A stretch of DNA of 64,000 nucleotides from Smittia aterrima. Lineage: Eukaryota > Arthropoda > Insecta > Diptera > Chironomidae. Below are positions 27,108 to 39,200 of this stretch, one piece after another. Location: NCBI GenBank assembly GCA_033063855.1, contig CP093830.1:124854-188853 (forward strand). Direction: 5' to 3'. The position numbers were made by a program, and so were the translations under genes. The notes beneath the pieces were generated by a model. The model ran no database searches and was not told the DNA's origin. It worked only from the letters and a program-made list of their open reading frames with translations. Every line of letters starts with the position of its first letter. The first letter of the stretch is position 1.

Positions 27108-28191
27108 ATGGCAGCTCCTTTGGAAGATTGTTGTGGCTTAGGCTGCAATAACTGCATATTAGATCGATTCCAAGAATCATCGCGACGTTCTGATTTTAAT
27201 AGAAATAATCTTTTTAATAATACGGGATATCAAAACTTCCGATTGAAAGACATCGTTAAAGAAAGAGACCTCGTTTACCAGTTCACTTTTGAGCTTATCT
27301 GCAACCGTGATGAGCCATTCAGGGACGATGAGCAATTGTATGCTGCGCCAGTATCCTATCTTCAATTGAGAGCCAAAAGAAATGTAGAAGGAATCTTCAA
27401 TAACTTTTTTGAGGATTTCTCAGATCTCATAGATCCGCCAGAAGAAGAAGACACCAAGCTTTACCATCGATTTGAGCCTCAACGATTTGACAAAGCAACC
27501 CCTGAAATTTACTTCTGTCGAAAATATACACCGTTTGAAGTGAATGAAATGGCGAGAACATTTAAAATCCTTGTGAAGCTTGAGCCTTTCGGAAAGATGT
27601 CAAAATATCTGACAACTCTCGATATAGGATCAATTTGTGAATTTAAAGGCCCATTTGAAGCATACAAATATGTTCACGAGAAAATTGAGAACTATATTGT
27701 TTTCACTCAAGGTATGTAATTTTTTTCATTATCTCATTTCTTTTAGAATTGTATGTTATCAGTTGAGTTTCGCTGTCAAAATTGCTTTCTAATCAAACTC
27801 ATTTTTCGTAGGGATCTCTGTAGTCGCCGCTTTTCGTCTTGTCAAAGAAATAATTTATGAAAGCGCTCAAACTCGAATTCTGGTCGTTTCTTGCTTTAAA
27901 AATCTGAACGAGACGTTTCTTAGAGAGGATTTCTTCAAACTTACTCACTTTTGGTGTCTTAAAAATCATCTGTACCTATCAGAAAACATTGAGTCCGAAA
28001 TACCTCAGCGAAGCGGCGAGAAAATTCATCACGAAAGACTTAATGGCGAAAACTTCAAAAAACTTTTACGAGAGCTTAAGTTTTTTGATCCAAAACTCAC
28101 TCAAGTTTTGATAAGCGGACGTCAGCGCTTCATCGAATCGATCAAGGAAATTGTCAAAGATAACAAATTTACACAAGTTGCCACTATTTAA
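27108..28191 (+). CDS. NADH-cytochrome b5 reductase-like protein (CYB5RL type)
   Basis: Two exons, 27108..27711 and 27812..28191, 984 nt, 327 aa, joined by a GT-AG intron in phase 1. The N-terminus CCGLGCNNCILD matches the cysteine-rich oxidoreductase-like N-terminal motif of CYB5RL. A ferredoxin-reductase fold follows: RKYTPFEVN (about residue 145) corresponds to the RxYTPx flavin-binding motif, and MSKYLTTLDIGSICEFKGPF to the second FAD-binding segment. Where active reductases have a GTGxxPM nucleotide motif this protein has TQGISVVAAF, and where they have a CGS-type motif it has ISGRQRF. Flavin binding is plausible; NAD(P)H binding and catalysis are doubtful. ATG 27108 is chosen because the frame upstream has only a TTG. 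Confidence 0.85.
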
Positions 28192-28527
28192 TTGATGCCG
28201 ACAATGTGCTTTAAAGCACAAGCCATTCCAGAAACTCCATAAGTGCAATTCTTTTGAAAATCTTTTTGTTACTTTTATTTTTTTTCTGTTTTTCGCATGT
28301 TTTGTGTTCTTTTTGCTCCACAGCAGCTTAAGTTAGGGCTCCGTCTTGCAATGAAATTTGATTTTTATAAGAAATGTTAAGACGAAAATAAACGTGAAAA
28401 TTTTGTTTTATGAGGTTTAACAGAATGAGGAAAATCAAGTCGATCATTTTACTAGAGCCAAGGAAAAAATCCATTCACACGAACAATAAACACTTTCCAG
28501 CTTTCCTTCATTAATTCGAGTCAGTTC
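28192..28527. other. Convergent 3' region between CYB5RL-type gene and baiser
   Basis: 336 bases between facing stop codons. A plus-strand AATAAA lies near 28387, and a minus-strand AATAAA (tttatt on plus) near 28270, so the two 3' UTRs may overlap. Nothing else seen. Confidence 0.5.
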
Positions 28528-29672
28528 TTACTCAATGAGCTTCTTTGCTTTAAAGAATCGTCTCAAATAAAGAACCTGCCATAATGCGAGGCCGATGAGA
28601 CATAACATTCCAAATATGCTGAAGAACAAGACTCTGTTATTTGTTGATTCTGAAATAGAGGAAATATGTTAAATAAAAATTAGCTTGAATTCCTTTCCAG
28701 CAAAGAATCTAACTTACCATTTGTATCTCTCATTTCTTCCTCGCGTTTTCTCATCAAAGCAAAGTCTTGAACAATGGCATCTGATAAATCTTCGAGTTTC
28801 TTTAGCTCCAACTCGAGTGGCTTGAGTTTAGCAGCTTCGGCAATCTAAAAATAATTTGAGAGTTATTTACTTGATCAATTCACTTTGTTTCATCAGCTGC
28901 CATGCAATTAAAGAAAACTAAAATCAAATTCTAAAAATGTCTAATGGGACACAACCGGGAGAACTCAAACACATTCAATAATTACCACCGACTGATAAGA
29001 AAGAAGCAGTCAGAAGGTTTCTCCTCAGACACGACCAAATTAAATTATACGAATTATTTTCTATTGACCAGAGAATTGTTGTTAATACTTACACCTTCAT
29101 ATGACTTAGTTTCAACGCCTTTCTTCACTGTAACTGAAACTTCCTGTGCCATTCCTCTGACATCTAGAATGAATCAATTAGTTATAGGATGATCATAAAT
29201 AAAATCATGAACTCTTATGCTTCGCCCAATTATTAAGAAATGTTAATTGACCGGCAATGGTTTCATTATTATCCGGTGCATCAAAACCTAAATTGATCGA
29301 ATCTTACTTGGGGGAACTTTAGAGATAAAGCAAAGCTCATAGACGTCAAAGACTTCCGACGTGAAACTGAATTTGCCACGAGAGATATCATCCTTTTTCG
29401 ACAAAATGTGCTGTTTAGTATCTCGCACTTCGTAATCAACAATTTGTCCTGGCATTGCAGTAACTTCATATTCTCTAAAAGTATTATAAGAATATATTGC
29501 TAATTCAATAATACAAAAGCATCTTTCTCACCCGACAACCAGCATATTAGCGTTCATCTCGTCTCTCATACATTTTTGCGTGTTCGGCTGGAGATGGAAT
29601 CGAATTCCGCGAACACTTTCGAGTAAGCAAAACAAGCTAAAAGTCACAATTATCCACTCTCCCTTCATCATT
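28528..29672 (-). CDS. bai: p24 cargo receptor, TMED10/baiser type (apparent 1-base frameshift in signal peptide)
   Basis: Type I membrane protein of COPII/COPI vesicles that helps cargo leave the ER. Exons: 29532..29672, 29308..29474, 29093..29163, 28718..28844, 28528..28649. The GOLD domain begins GIRFHLQPNTQKCMRDEM and includes YELCFISK; a coiled-coil segment follows (LKPLELELKKLEDLSDAIV), then a membrane helix (FFSIFGMLCLIGLALWQVLYL) and tail RRFFKAKKLIE with the FF and di-lysine trafficking signals, which point to TMED10. From exon 2 on, phases close. In exon 1, ATG 29672 reads MMKGEWIIVTF and then hits TAG because of a run of five T (minus strand, 29638..29642); with four, the signal peptide reads straight into GIRF. 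So either a homopolymer error, a real lesion, or a different first exon. Confidence 0.88.
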
Positions 29673-30117
29673 GATATATGCATCTAATTAAATCTACTGT
29701 TAAACTACTATTTATACTCGTTTTTGAATTGATATCAACTCGAAGTAGCAAGAAATTAAACTTCAAATCCACGTCAATGAAAGTTATTAAAGTTTTGAAA
29801 TAATGAGCTAAGTGAGGCCCCTTTTTAGGGTTTTTCATCCGGAGGTTGGAATATCCTATTATATTCGCTTAGTCCGTTGTCCGGTATTGAGATAACTCGC
29901 GAACTCGATGAGCTAACGATTTAATTTCTTCCCCAGTCGATAGAGAATGATAATAGAAAAAAAGTGTTTTTTTGGATTTTTTGCTAACTCATCAAGATCG
30001 GGCCCAAAACCTGGAAACTCCAACGGATGAAACACCCTACAGTAAGTTCGGTACAAACTGCTTCTGTAAATTGTAAACAATATTAAATTTTGTTCTTATC
30101 GGAGAAATTTTAGAAAG
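29673..30117. other. Divergent promoter region between baiser and the ZAD-C2H2 gene
   Basis: 445 bases with both upstream regions and the 5' UTRs. No coding sequence. No core element stands out beyond AT-rich stretches. Confidence 0.5.
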
Positions 30118-31561
30118 ATGCTTTGCGTTTGTTGTTTGCATCAGAGTTCTGATAAAAAAGAATTCAATCTTTTCTCAGTTTCTGATAGAAAAATTCACAA
30201 AGAATTGACAAAAATTAACTCATTAGCTATCTTCAAAAATGAACATAAGAAAAAACTTAAAATTTGTAAAAGCTGTAAAACAAAGCTGAAGGAATCAGTT
30301 GATTTCTACCGGATCTGCGTAAAGTCCTGTCAGTTATATGCTAAAACAGAAGAAGAGAGGCACTCACAAATAAAAGCCGAATCTGAAGAAGAATCAAGAA
30401 TTGACTATTTCCAAGCAGACGAACTGGATAACGACGAAGACGATGATATTCCTTTAAAGAACCTGCAAAGTGAGATGATTGCTTCCACAAAATCAGATCA
30501 AAACGAAGAACCTACAAAGACTCCATCATATCCAATCGAAGAAGACAATTTCCTCTGTTCTGAGTGCGGAATTTCTTTCCAATCAGTTAAACTACTTCAA
30601 TTACATACTTCAACTCATTCTAAACAATGGAAATGCGAGGAATGTAATAAAGTTTTTGCAACAAAGTTTAGACTCAAAGCCCATTTTCGTATTCACACTG
30701 GCGAAAGTTAAGTTACTATCATGTACCTATGTAAAATGTAACTAACGATGAAATTTTTTACTTCAGGCCTTTTGTATGTGAAATTTGTTCACTTAGCTTT
30801 GCTCAAGGAAATGCATTGACATGTCACAGGCGTAAGTCTAATTTTTATCATTTCTTTAATTTAATGAAAGCCTAATTTGTTATAATATTTTTAGGGGTCC
30901 ACACTGGCGAAAGTTAAGTACTATCATCTATCTATTTATGTAAAATGTAACTAACGATGCGATTTCTTACTTCAGGCCTTTTGTTTGTAAAATTTGTTCC
31001 AAAGGATTCTCACAAAATACAACTTTAAAGACCCACATGTCAGCTCTTCATTTGGGAAAAAGCGTTGAATGCGACGAGCCAGGATGCGATAAGAAATTTA
31101 CAAGAAGATCCTATTTACTAATCCATAAAAGAGATCACGCTAATATAAGAAAATATGCATGCGATCGATGTACAAACCAGTATAAGCAAAAATCACACCT
31201 TGATCGACATATTCAAGCATCGCATTTGGGTATCAGACATGTTTGTGATTTCCCTGGCTGTTTATCAGCATTCAGTAAATCATGGTCTTTAAAAATGCAT
31301 AAGTTTGTTCATGTTTCTGAGGCAAAACAACTTCCTTACAAGTGCGATGTTTGTGATTCTGCATTTCAAAGAAGGGATCGACTGCTTAAACATCGCAGCA
31401 AATCTCATTCCGAAGCCGGTGAACTTAAAAATGATTACCCACTCGAAATTCATCAACCAATAGCAAACAAAGCAAATTTCGTCGTTTTATCAGAAATTTA
31501 TCAAAATAATGATGGTTCATTCGTTCAAACTCTCGATCCAGCTATGCCCAATGGAAAGTAG
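30118..31561 (+). CDS. ZAD-C2H2 zinc-finger protein with tandemly duplicated finger exon
   Basis: Putative DNA-binding transcription factor of the arthropod ZAD family; no specific orthologue recognised. Exon 1 (30118..30706) carries an N-terminal ZAD (LCVCC and CKSCKTKL supply the CxxC pairs), an acidic linker and two C2H2 fingers. Further exons: 30767..30831 (finger 3), 30895..30912 (linker VHTGE) and 30976..31561 (fingers 4-8, ending MPNGK). Two of the exon junctions are odd. The natural linker HTGE-R-PF requires one more base than canonical GT-AG boundaries give: with canonical sites the coding sum is 1258 nt, not divisible by 3; counting one extra G at the 30706 and 30912 junctions gives 1260 nt and 419 aa with intact fingers. 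The intron and finger unit is present twice (see repeat). Confidence 0.75.
30694..30999 (+). repeat. Tandem duplication of a finger-exon/intron unit
   Basis: 30694..30790 and 30900..30999 are clearly homologous: both run from CACACTGGCGAAAGTTAAG through an intron containing taaaatgtaactaacgatg to the acceptor ttcag and GGCCTTTTGT. The period is about 206 bases. The intron sequences remain largely identical, so the duplication is fairly recent. It added one C2H2 finger to the array. Confidence 0.85.
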
Positions 31562-32055
31562 TGCAACTGGAATTATTTATTTTAAAATATATCGATCAGT
31601 TCTGATGTTGAAGAAGATATTAACAATAAAACGGAAACCCGTCTTCTGGGCCTGCGAAAACATTTAAAAAGTTGATTTTTTTACTTGGCAATATTTTTAC
31701 AAGGAAAATCAGAAACAAATCGTTTAGTAGTTTGAAATAAAACGGAGAATCATATTTTATTTCTTCTTGTGTACTGTATTTGATGTTGTTGAAAGGTTGC
31801 AAACTATTTTAATTAGATCCCACGACTGTTTTGCAAACCACACATTAGCATTTAGCGTCCTTTCACGACTTTACATAAAATCAAATGATCTCATTTTTAT
31901 AACTGACTTATTTTCCAATATACGAGATGAACGTTTTCAAAAAAAAAGTCAGACGATTTCAAATAAGTTTATCGCAGCTGAGCAAGTAATAAAATTTCTG
32001 TCGTCTCAGTTAAATTAAAGAAATCAGAGGAAATAAGCGGAATATTTTGTAAAAA
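31562..32055. other. Region between the ZAD-C2H2 gene and Top1
   Basis: About 0.5 kb, tandem orientation. Presumed 3' UTR of the zinc-finger gene and promoter/5' UTR of Top1. The ORF at 31767..32018 is not supported. Confidence 0.5.
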
Positions 32056-35000
32056 ATGAGCGTGGAGAACGCGGAAGTGACTAACAATAGCCACAGTGTA
32101 AGTTTAACTAAGCTATTTAGTCGGAAATCAGGAGTTTTTTGGGTAGAAAATTTATGAAAGAACAGCGAACTAATAAAAGACAAGCAGGAACGCATTTAGG
32201 AGATAAAATAATTTATTTAGTTGCATGTGGCGACTAGTGAGACGAAAATAGTATTGAAATAACATTCTGCGATCTGGTTGACGAGATGAGGCCCCTTTCT
32301 ATTAAGAGGTCTTTGAACCCTTGACGAGCCATAAGAAAAATTCGCTCCTGGAAAAATCAGCCATTTTTTGTCTCAGTCGACACTACTTCATCTAACTTCA
32401 TCTTTATATAGTAACTACACGAGTCGTCTAATGGAAAACATTTCAATTCGTCTCAAGATTCTGTTGAGCATCAGAAATTCAAGATCCATGCTTGCTCCAC
32501 TACACGAGTTCATAGGAAATTCCCCATCAAAAATTAACAGTTCCCGACTTTTTCACTTCATTCAGCCCACTGCCCCGTCAAAAATTTTCGCGTGTTACAA
32601 TTTTCCGAAAATCGAGGTTAACGCTAAATTTTCGCTAAGCTTACAACCCTTCCCATCATCATCAATTGTTGAGGTAGAACTATTGCCTCCTGAAAGTGAA
32701 ATTAAATAGAATTTTCTAGAATTGAAGGTGCTCACTCAATCATTACATGCACGAAAAAGTGGGGAGAAAAGAAGAAAAAAATTAAGAAAGAAAAAAAATT
32801 AAGGCAAACTGTTAAAGAGATGTTGGCAAAAATTAAAATTCGTTCGCGACTTTCTCTCATCTGCCTAACTTTGTTTCACCGCTTATCTAATTCTCGAAAT
32901 TTGCTTTTTTTTCTTCTGAACAAAAAATGAAAATATAGCACGAGCAAAAGATGGTGAACGGTGAACAGCACGTGAATGGAATGAGCAATGGTCACCACAG
33001 TGATAAACACAAAAGCAGTAGTCATAAGTCATCCAGCAAGGATAAACATCGTGATAAAGAGAGATCGAAGGATCATAAGAGCTCAAAAAGTAGCCACCGG
33101 TATGTGAAGAGTTTAATTGTGTAATCAATTTTAACCTGACACAATTGTCTTTAAATTTCAGTGACAAGGAACGTGATAATGAGAAGCATTCGAGTAGTAA
33201 TGGAAAAAGTAAGCACAGCTCGTCATCAAGCCACAAATCATCACACAAAAGCAAGGACCGTGATAAAGAAAAGGAGCGCGATAAAGACAAGGATAAGCTG
33301 AAAAGTACCAGCAATACCGATAGCAAGGACCGTGAAAAGTCCGATAAACACAAAAGTTCCAATAGCTCATCAAAAGATAAGCATTCCAGTAGCAGTGGCT
33401 CGAAGCACAAAAGCAAAGACAAAGATAGAGATCGCGAAAGAGAGAAAGACAAGGACCGTCACCGTAGTGATCCAAACAAAAGCAGCTCTAGTGGGTCAAA
33501 GCATAAGCACTCGGACAAGGATAAACATAAAAGCTCCAGCTCGTCTAACAAGGATAAGTCATCATCATCTAGACATGATATTAAGCCTGAGATCAACAGC
33601 GAGTTTGAGATCAAGGAAGAAGCAAAGTCGCCAATCAAAGAGTTCTCCCTCAACAACCATGAACGCCTCGATTTATCACAAAATAGCTCGTGCGATTATT
33701 CACTTTCTCAATTCAAAGACGAAGAATGTTCTCTGCCGCCTGTAAAGTCGGAAAATGGTTCAGAATCAGAAGAAAATAATTTTGTAAATGTTAAAGGCGA
33801 GCCAGAAGATGAGGAATACGTAAACGAAGCAGCTGGTGACTCAGAGGAAGATATTCCGCTGTCAAAACGCAAACTGAATCAGATGGAAACTGACTCAGAA
33901 GATGAAGCTCCACTCATGGCTCGTAAGAAAGCCAAGACTGAGAAGAAAGACAAGAAAAAGAAGCGTGTGAAGGAAGAATCGGACTACGACGATGAAGATG
34001 ACGAGTCTGATTATGGCAAATCTAAGAAAAAGAAGGCAAAAACTGTGTCAGCTCCAGCCAAGGTTTGCAAGATGATCATTGTCTTTGTTGAGTTGTTACC
34101 CCAATTTATTTCTTATTAGAAACCTGCAAACAAATCTGTTAAAACTGAATCGGGAAGTCCAACAAAGGGTCGTAAGAAGAAGAAGGATGAAGATGAGCCG
34201 GAAGTTTGGAAATGGTAAGCTTCGCAATCTCTTCATAGTATTATAAGACTCTTAATAACTTTCTTCATATAATAACTTGAAATTTCAGGTGGGAAGAAGA
34301 AAAGAAGAATGATGGAACGAAGTGGTCATTCCTCGAGCACAAAGGGCCTTTGTTTGCACCACCTTACGATCCACTTCCAAGCAGTGTCATTTTCGAATAT
34401 AATGGGAAGAAGATGAAGCTATCAGAGGATGCTGAAGAGATTGCAGGCTTCTACGCTCGACTTCTAGATCATGAATATACCAGCAAAGTAGCATTCAACA
34501 ACAATTTCTTCAAAGACTGGCGCAAAAGTATGAATAAGAAGGAACGCGAAGTGATTACCGATTTGCATAAATGCAACTTCCGTCACATGCAGGCTTTCTT
34601 CCAAGACCAATCAGAGAAGAACAGAAATCGCACAAAAGATGAGAAGCTTGCACTTAAGGAGAAGAATGAAGCCATTCAAAAAGAATACGGAATTGCTGTC
34701 ATTGATGGACATAAGGAGAAAATTGGAAACTTTAGAATTGAGCCTCCTGGTCTATTCCGTGGTCGCGGTGAGCATCCAAAGATGGGAACCCTTAAGAAAC
34801 GTGTTGTTCCTGAAGACATCATCATCAATTGCTCAAAAGACAGTAAGGCGCCCCAACCACCTAAAGGTCATCGATGGAAAGAAGTTCGTCATGACAACAA
34901 TGTCACATGGCTTGCATCTTGGACTGAAAACGTTCAGAATCAAGTCAAATATATTATGTTGAACCCGAGCTCGAAAATTAAAGGGGAAAAGGATTATATG

Positions 35001-36202
35001 AAGTACGAGACTGCTCGTCGCTTGAAGAATAAGATTAGTAAGATTCGAGACACTTATATGTCAGAATGGAAGTCGAAAGAAATGCGGATTCGTCAAAGAG
35101 CTGTTGCTCTTTACTTCATTGATGTTCTCGCGTTGAGAGCTGGTAAGTTCAAAATCTTCATATTCCTAGTTTTTCACTAAACATTTTTGCGGTTCTTAGG
35201 TAATGAAAAAGACGAGGATCAGGCTGATACAGTTGGTTGTTGTTCATTGAGATACGAGCACGTGACATTACATGACGAATTAAACGGGAAAGAGAACGTT
35301 GTTGTTTTTGATTTCCTTGGTAAAGATTCAATTCGTTACTACAACGAAGTATCTGTCGAGAAGCGGGTTTTTAAGAACTTGCAACTGTTCAAAGAGAATA
35401 AGAAGGAAGGCGATGATCTTTTTGATCGTCTGAACACATCGATGCTTAACGAACATTTGAAAGAGCTCATGGATGGTAAGATAAAACTAAAGTTATCATT
35501 TTAAAAATATTTTAATAAATTTCTTTTGAAGGCCTCACCGCCAAAGTGTTCCGCACCTACAACGCCTCATTTACCCTGCAAAATCAATTGGATGAGTTAA
35601 CTGAAGACGACATGACAATTCCTGAAAAACTGCTCGCCTACAATCGCGCTAACCGCGCAGTTGCTATTTTGTGTAACCATCAACGTGCGGTGCCGAAAAC
35701 TCATGGAAAGTCCATGGAGAACTTACGTGAGAAAATCCGGGCGAAGCGTGAACAGATCAAAGACTGTGAAAGAGAATTGAAGGTAATCGATATTTAATTT
35801 GATTTTTTCATGCTTTTATTAATGTTTTGTGTTATTAGGATATCAAACGTGGCTCCGCCAAAGGCGCCATTGACAAAGAAAAGAAGAAGAAACAAGTGGA
35901 ACGTTTGAAGGAACAACTTAGCAAGTTAGAGATCCAAGAAACTGATAAGGATGAGAACAAGACGATCGCGCTTGGAACATCGAAACTCAACTATTTGGAT
36001 CCGCGAATTTCTGTGGCTTGGTAAGTAAAACTTGTTGGTGACCTACATCAACAATTTCACTGTTAAACGTTTGCTGACATCAATTTTTTCTGATTTAAGG
36101 TGCAAGAAAAATCAAGTTCCAATCGAAAAGATTTTTAACAAGACGCAACGCGATAAGTTCCGATGGGCGATTGAAATGGCCGACGAGGACTACGTATTTT
36201 AA
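32056..36202 (+). CDS. Top1: DNA topoisomerase I (type IB)
   Basis: Nuclear enzyme that relaxes supercoils by transient single-strand nicking through a 3'-phosphotyrosine. Exons: 32056..32097, 32939..33099, 33162..34062, 34120..34214, 34289..35142, 35200..35475, 35532..35782, 35839..36020, 36100..36202; 2865 nt, 954 aa, phases close. The first 390 residues are an extreme S/K/D/H-rich charged tail, normal for animal Top1. The core starts near WWEEEKKNDGTKWSFLEHKG; LRAGNEKDEDQADTVGCCSL and the basic KKRVVPEDIIINCS region are conserved. A coiled linker (about 805-900) precedes the active-site motif SKLNYLDPRISVAWCKK with Tyr912, 42 residues from the C-terminus, the same distance as in human TOP1. 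The 14-codon first exon is separated by an 841-nt intron. Confidence 0.97.
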
Positions 36203-39200
36203 GGCTCTTGATATCTTAGTTTCAATTTTCATTTTATCGTTGCGCAACAGCAGTTATTAAAAGTGTTTAATAACGATTTCGCCTACCATGAACTTCATCT
36301 TTGGTTTTTAAATTAACGATGAAGTGCTAAGTGTATTTAGTAAAGTTTTTATCAATTATTCAATTAAAACTTGAGAAGTGAACTTTAAGATAGAAATAGA
36401 CAGAAAAATTTAAATTGATTTAATAGATTGTCCAATCAGCGTTTTTCAAATTATGATTAACATTGTCTTTCATTTTGTTAGAAAGAGATAAAGGAAAATT
36501 TTAATCACTAAAGTTGGAAGAAAACTCCATTTTTTTGATGAAAACTCAAGTTATCAACAGCAAGACGCTGCTCCTTATCATGTTTTGAAAAAAGAGGAAG
36601 TTTTTCGATTGTGGATGACAGTTTTTTGTGCTGCTTTCGCGCATATATCAATTGGGCATCGAGTGAGAAGTTTTGTACGCATTTTGGATTTGGATCGTTT
36701 TTCTCTTAATTTCGAAATTTAATACAACAGAAGCTTAGTTTTAAGAGAAGAAACTAAATCGTAGGATTACTGAAAAATCACTATTCCTCCTCATCCCCTA
36801 GACTTAAATGAAAGCAAAGAAAATTTTTTGTGCTTCAAACACGAGTTTTCTTCATGAATAGTGCAAAATCTTCCTACAATCCCCGTCAGCTCCAATCATT
36901 ATTCCTCTTCCTTCACGTATCAAACATGTAAACGCCCTAAATAATGTTAATTTTGTCCTTAGTTTTATTGATAATCATGTTTTGAACTTACTTTCAGATT
37001 ATTTTATTTCTTATAAGAGAAGAAAAATATTTTAATTCATAAGATGATGAAATAAGCTTGTATCCAATCTATCATACAAGAACAATTAAATACGGTGAAA
37101 TATTGAAGAGAAAAGTACATGATGAATCATGAATAAAAATTGAAAAAAGTACAAAATGTGTTTAATTTTCGTAAACTCTGATTCTAATGTTAAATTACGC
37201 CGAAGTCGGAATTGAATTTGAAACAACTTTTTCCAGGAATCGATTGTGAACTTACTGAATGTTTAAACGGAGGTTCCGTAATGACTTTAATTGATTTCGA
37301 TGCTTCAAAACCACTGGCGCAAAATAAAACAACTTCCTCGCTGAAAAAGCTCAAAAACGGGATAACCGCTCATGAGCTTTTTATTGCCTCGTTAAATTGT
37401 TTCCACTTTCCACCCTCTCTCACTCGCGTCACCCATTCACTTTAGTCTCACTCCACTGCGAGTGTTCAACATAAAGTGGTCGAATTAAAAATGAAAAAAA
37501 AAAATTAATTATCCAATTAAATGTATTTGTTTTATCGTGAATTAATTATTAGTTGTCGAGAACAGAAGTCATGATAATATAAAATAACTTTGCGGCTTTA
37601 AATTGTTTTTCGATCAGAATTTTGAGCTCAACTGATTTAATACCGACTTGCCAATTCACATCAATTTCATTTGCAGATCTTGAATCGAGAAGGGTCAATT
37701 GCAGATCAATCTGCAATCTCGAAAGGCACATCACACGATCAATAAAACATTCTACCGATGATAAATCGCCTTCGAGACGTTTATGATGCAAATTAGGTTT
37801 CTGGTCAAATAATTTCATTTCACGAGGCCATAATTTGCATCAGGCGCATTGCCGACAAATCTGCCGCTGAAGCGATTCACAATCAAATGTGTAACGTTAA
37901 TCTGCTTGAAAGAGAGATTCATCTCAATAAATGATGAGTTCTACTGCAATTAGTAAATGTTTCATGCAATGGTTCGGAGTCATAATTGAGGCACACGTGA
38001 TTAATAATTCACTGACATAGATAAAGTCGAAATAGAGTGAACGAGAGATGACTTAAAGATTTCTCTCTACCAAAATCAATAATAATTTAAAGCCAACAAA
38101 CGCTACGGAACATAAATATTTGCACAATGCTCTACCTCCTCCCACGCACTAAGGTGACTGTCACACCCATAAATTTACATCAATTATGCATCGAGCGAAT
38201 AGAAAATCATTGCAAATGAGATTTATCGAGACCGAAAGTTTCGTTACACATTCCTCAAGTCTCAAACATAAATTATAGAACACAAGATTAATCTCATCCG
38301 ATTGTTGTTTGGGGAGCAACGATAAGATTAAATTAATTGCATCATTCCTAGATTGACCAAATTTTACATAATTTAGAGAAAGCAGCGAATGTGATTCTAA
38401 ATCAATTTGAACAGAGAAACAAATTAAATTGACTCGACAGTTTGTGTAGAAGATCAAAGAAAAACGATGGAAATCATTTCCCTCGACACGATGAGTCGTT
38501 TCCAATACATAAAAACATTTTCCCGTCGCGTTCGTTTGCTTGAAGTCTCAACGATTTTAGGCGAACAGAAATTGAAGCATTGATTGATGTTGTCACACGC
38601 TGAAAAAAATAATCTCACTTAATAGTTTTCAAAATAGATTTTCAATCTTGCCGAGTGCCTTGTGGCGTCATAAATTATTTTCCGAGCCGTCGTTCATTCT
38701 CTGTTGTTTATCTTGGAGATGATTATTTATCACGACTTAATGCGGAAAGCTTAAGTGATGAGCTCAAAGAATTCTTCTTGTTTTGTGATGGGGGCATTCG
38801 TAAATTTCATCTTTCTCAAAATTGAGATTAAAATTGAGAAAACTCTTTTAAAGAATCTCCCTTCTCGTTTGATTTCGAAGATTTTTCTTTCTCGCAATCA
38901 ATTAATTCATTTTCTTTTTTTTTAATGAATGAGTGGTCACTTGCGACAAAGAACATTGAGAATTGACGTCGTGAGGATGAAATAAATATTTTTCCAGTTG
39001 ACCTGGGCTGACAATGCGCTCGTTCTCGTTGAATTTTCCTGTCTCTCCCACAAGTCTTTTTCTCTCTCTCTCTCTCAAAAATCTTCGTTTCTGTTTCGTG
39101 TGCGAGAAAGCGTTTAACTGAAATCAAATAACCATTTTCTACAGAAACAAATTTTGGTAGCAAATAAAATTCAATATAAGCTGGAGAACGTGAGTCTTGA

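Noticed and set aside
32368..32709. 113-aa plus ORF inside Top1 intron 1
   Set aside because: Not in a frame or phase that could splice into Top1; no domain. An alternative 5' exon cannot be excluded but is unsupported.
32883..33452. 189-aa minus-strand ORF rich in Leu and Ser
   Set aside because: Reverse reading of the low-complexity K/S/D-rich Top1 N-terminal exon; composition explains it.
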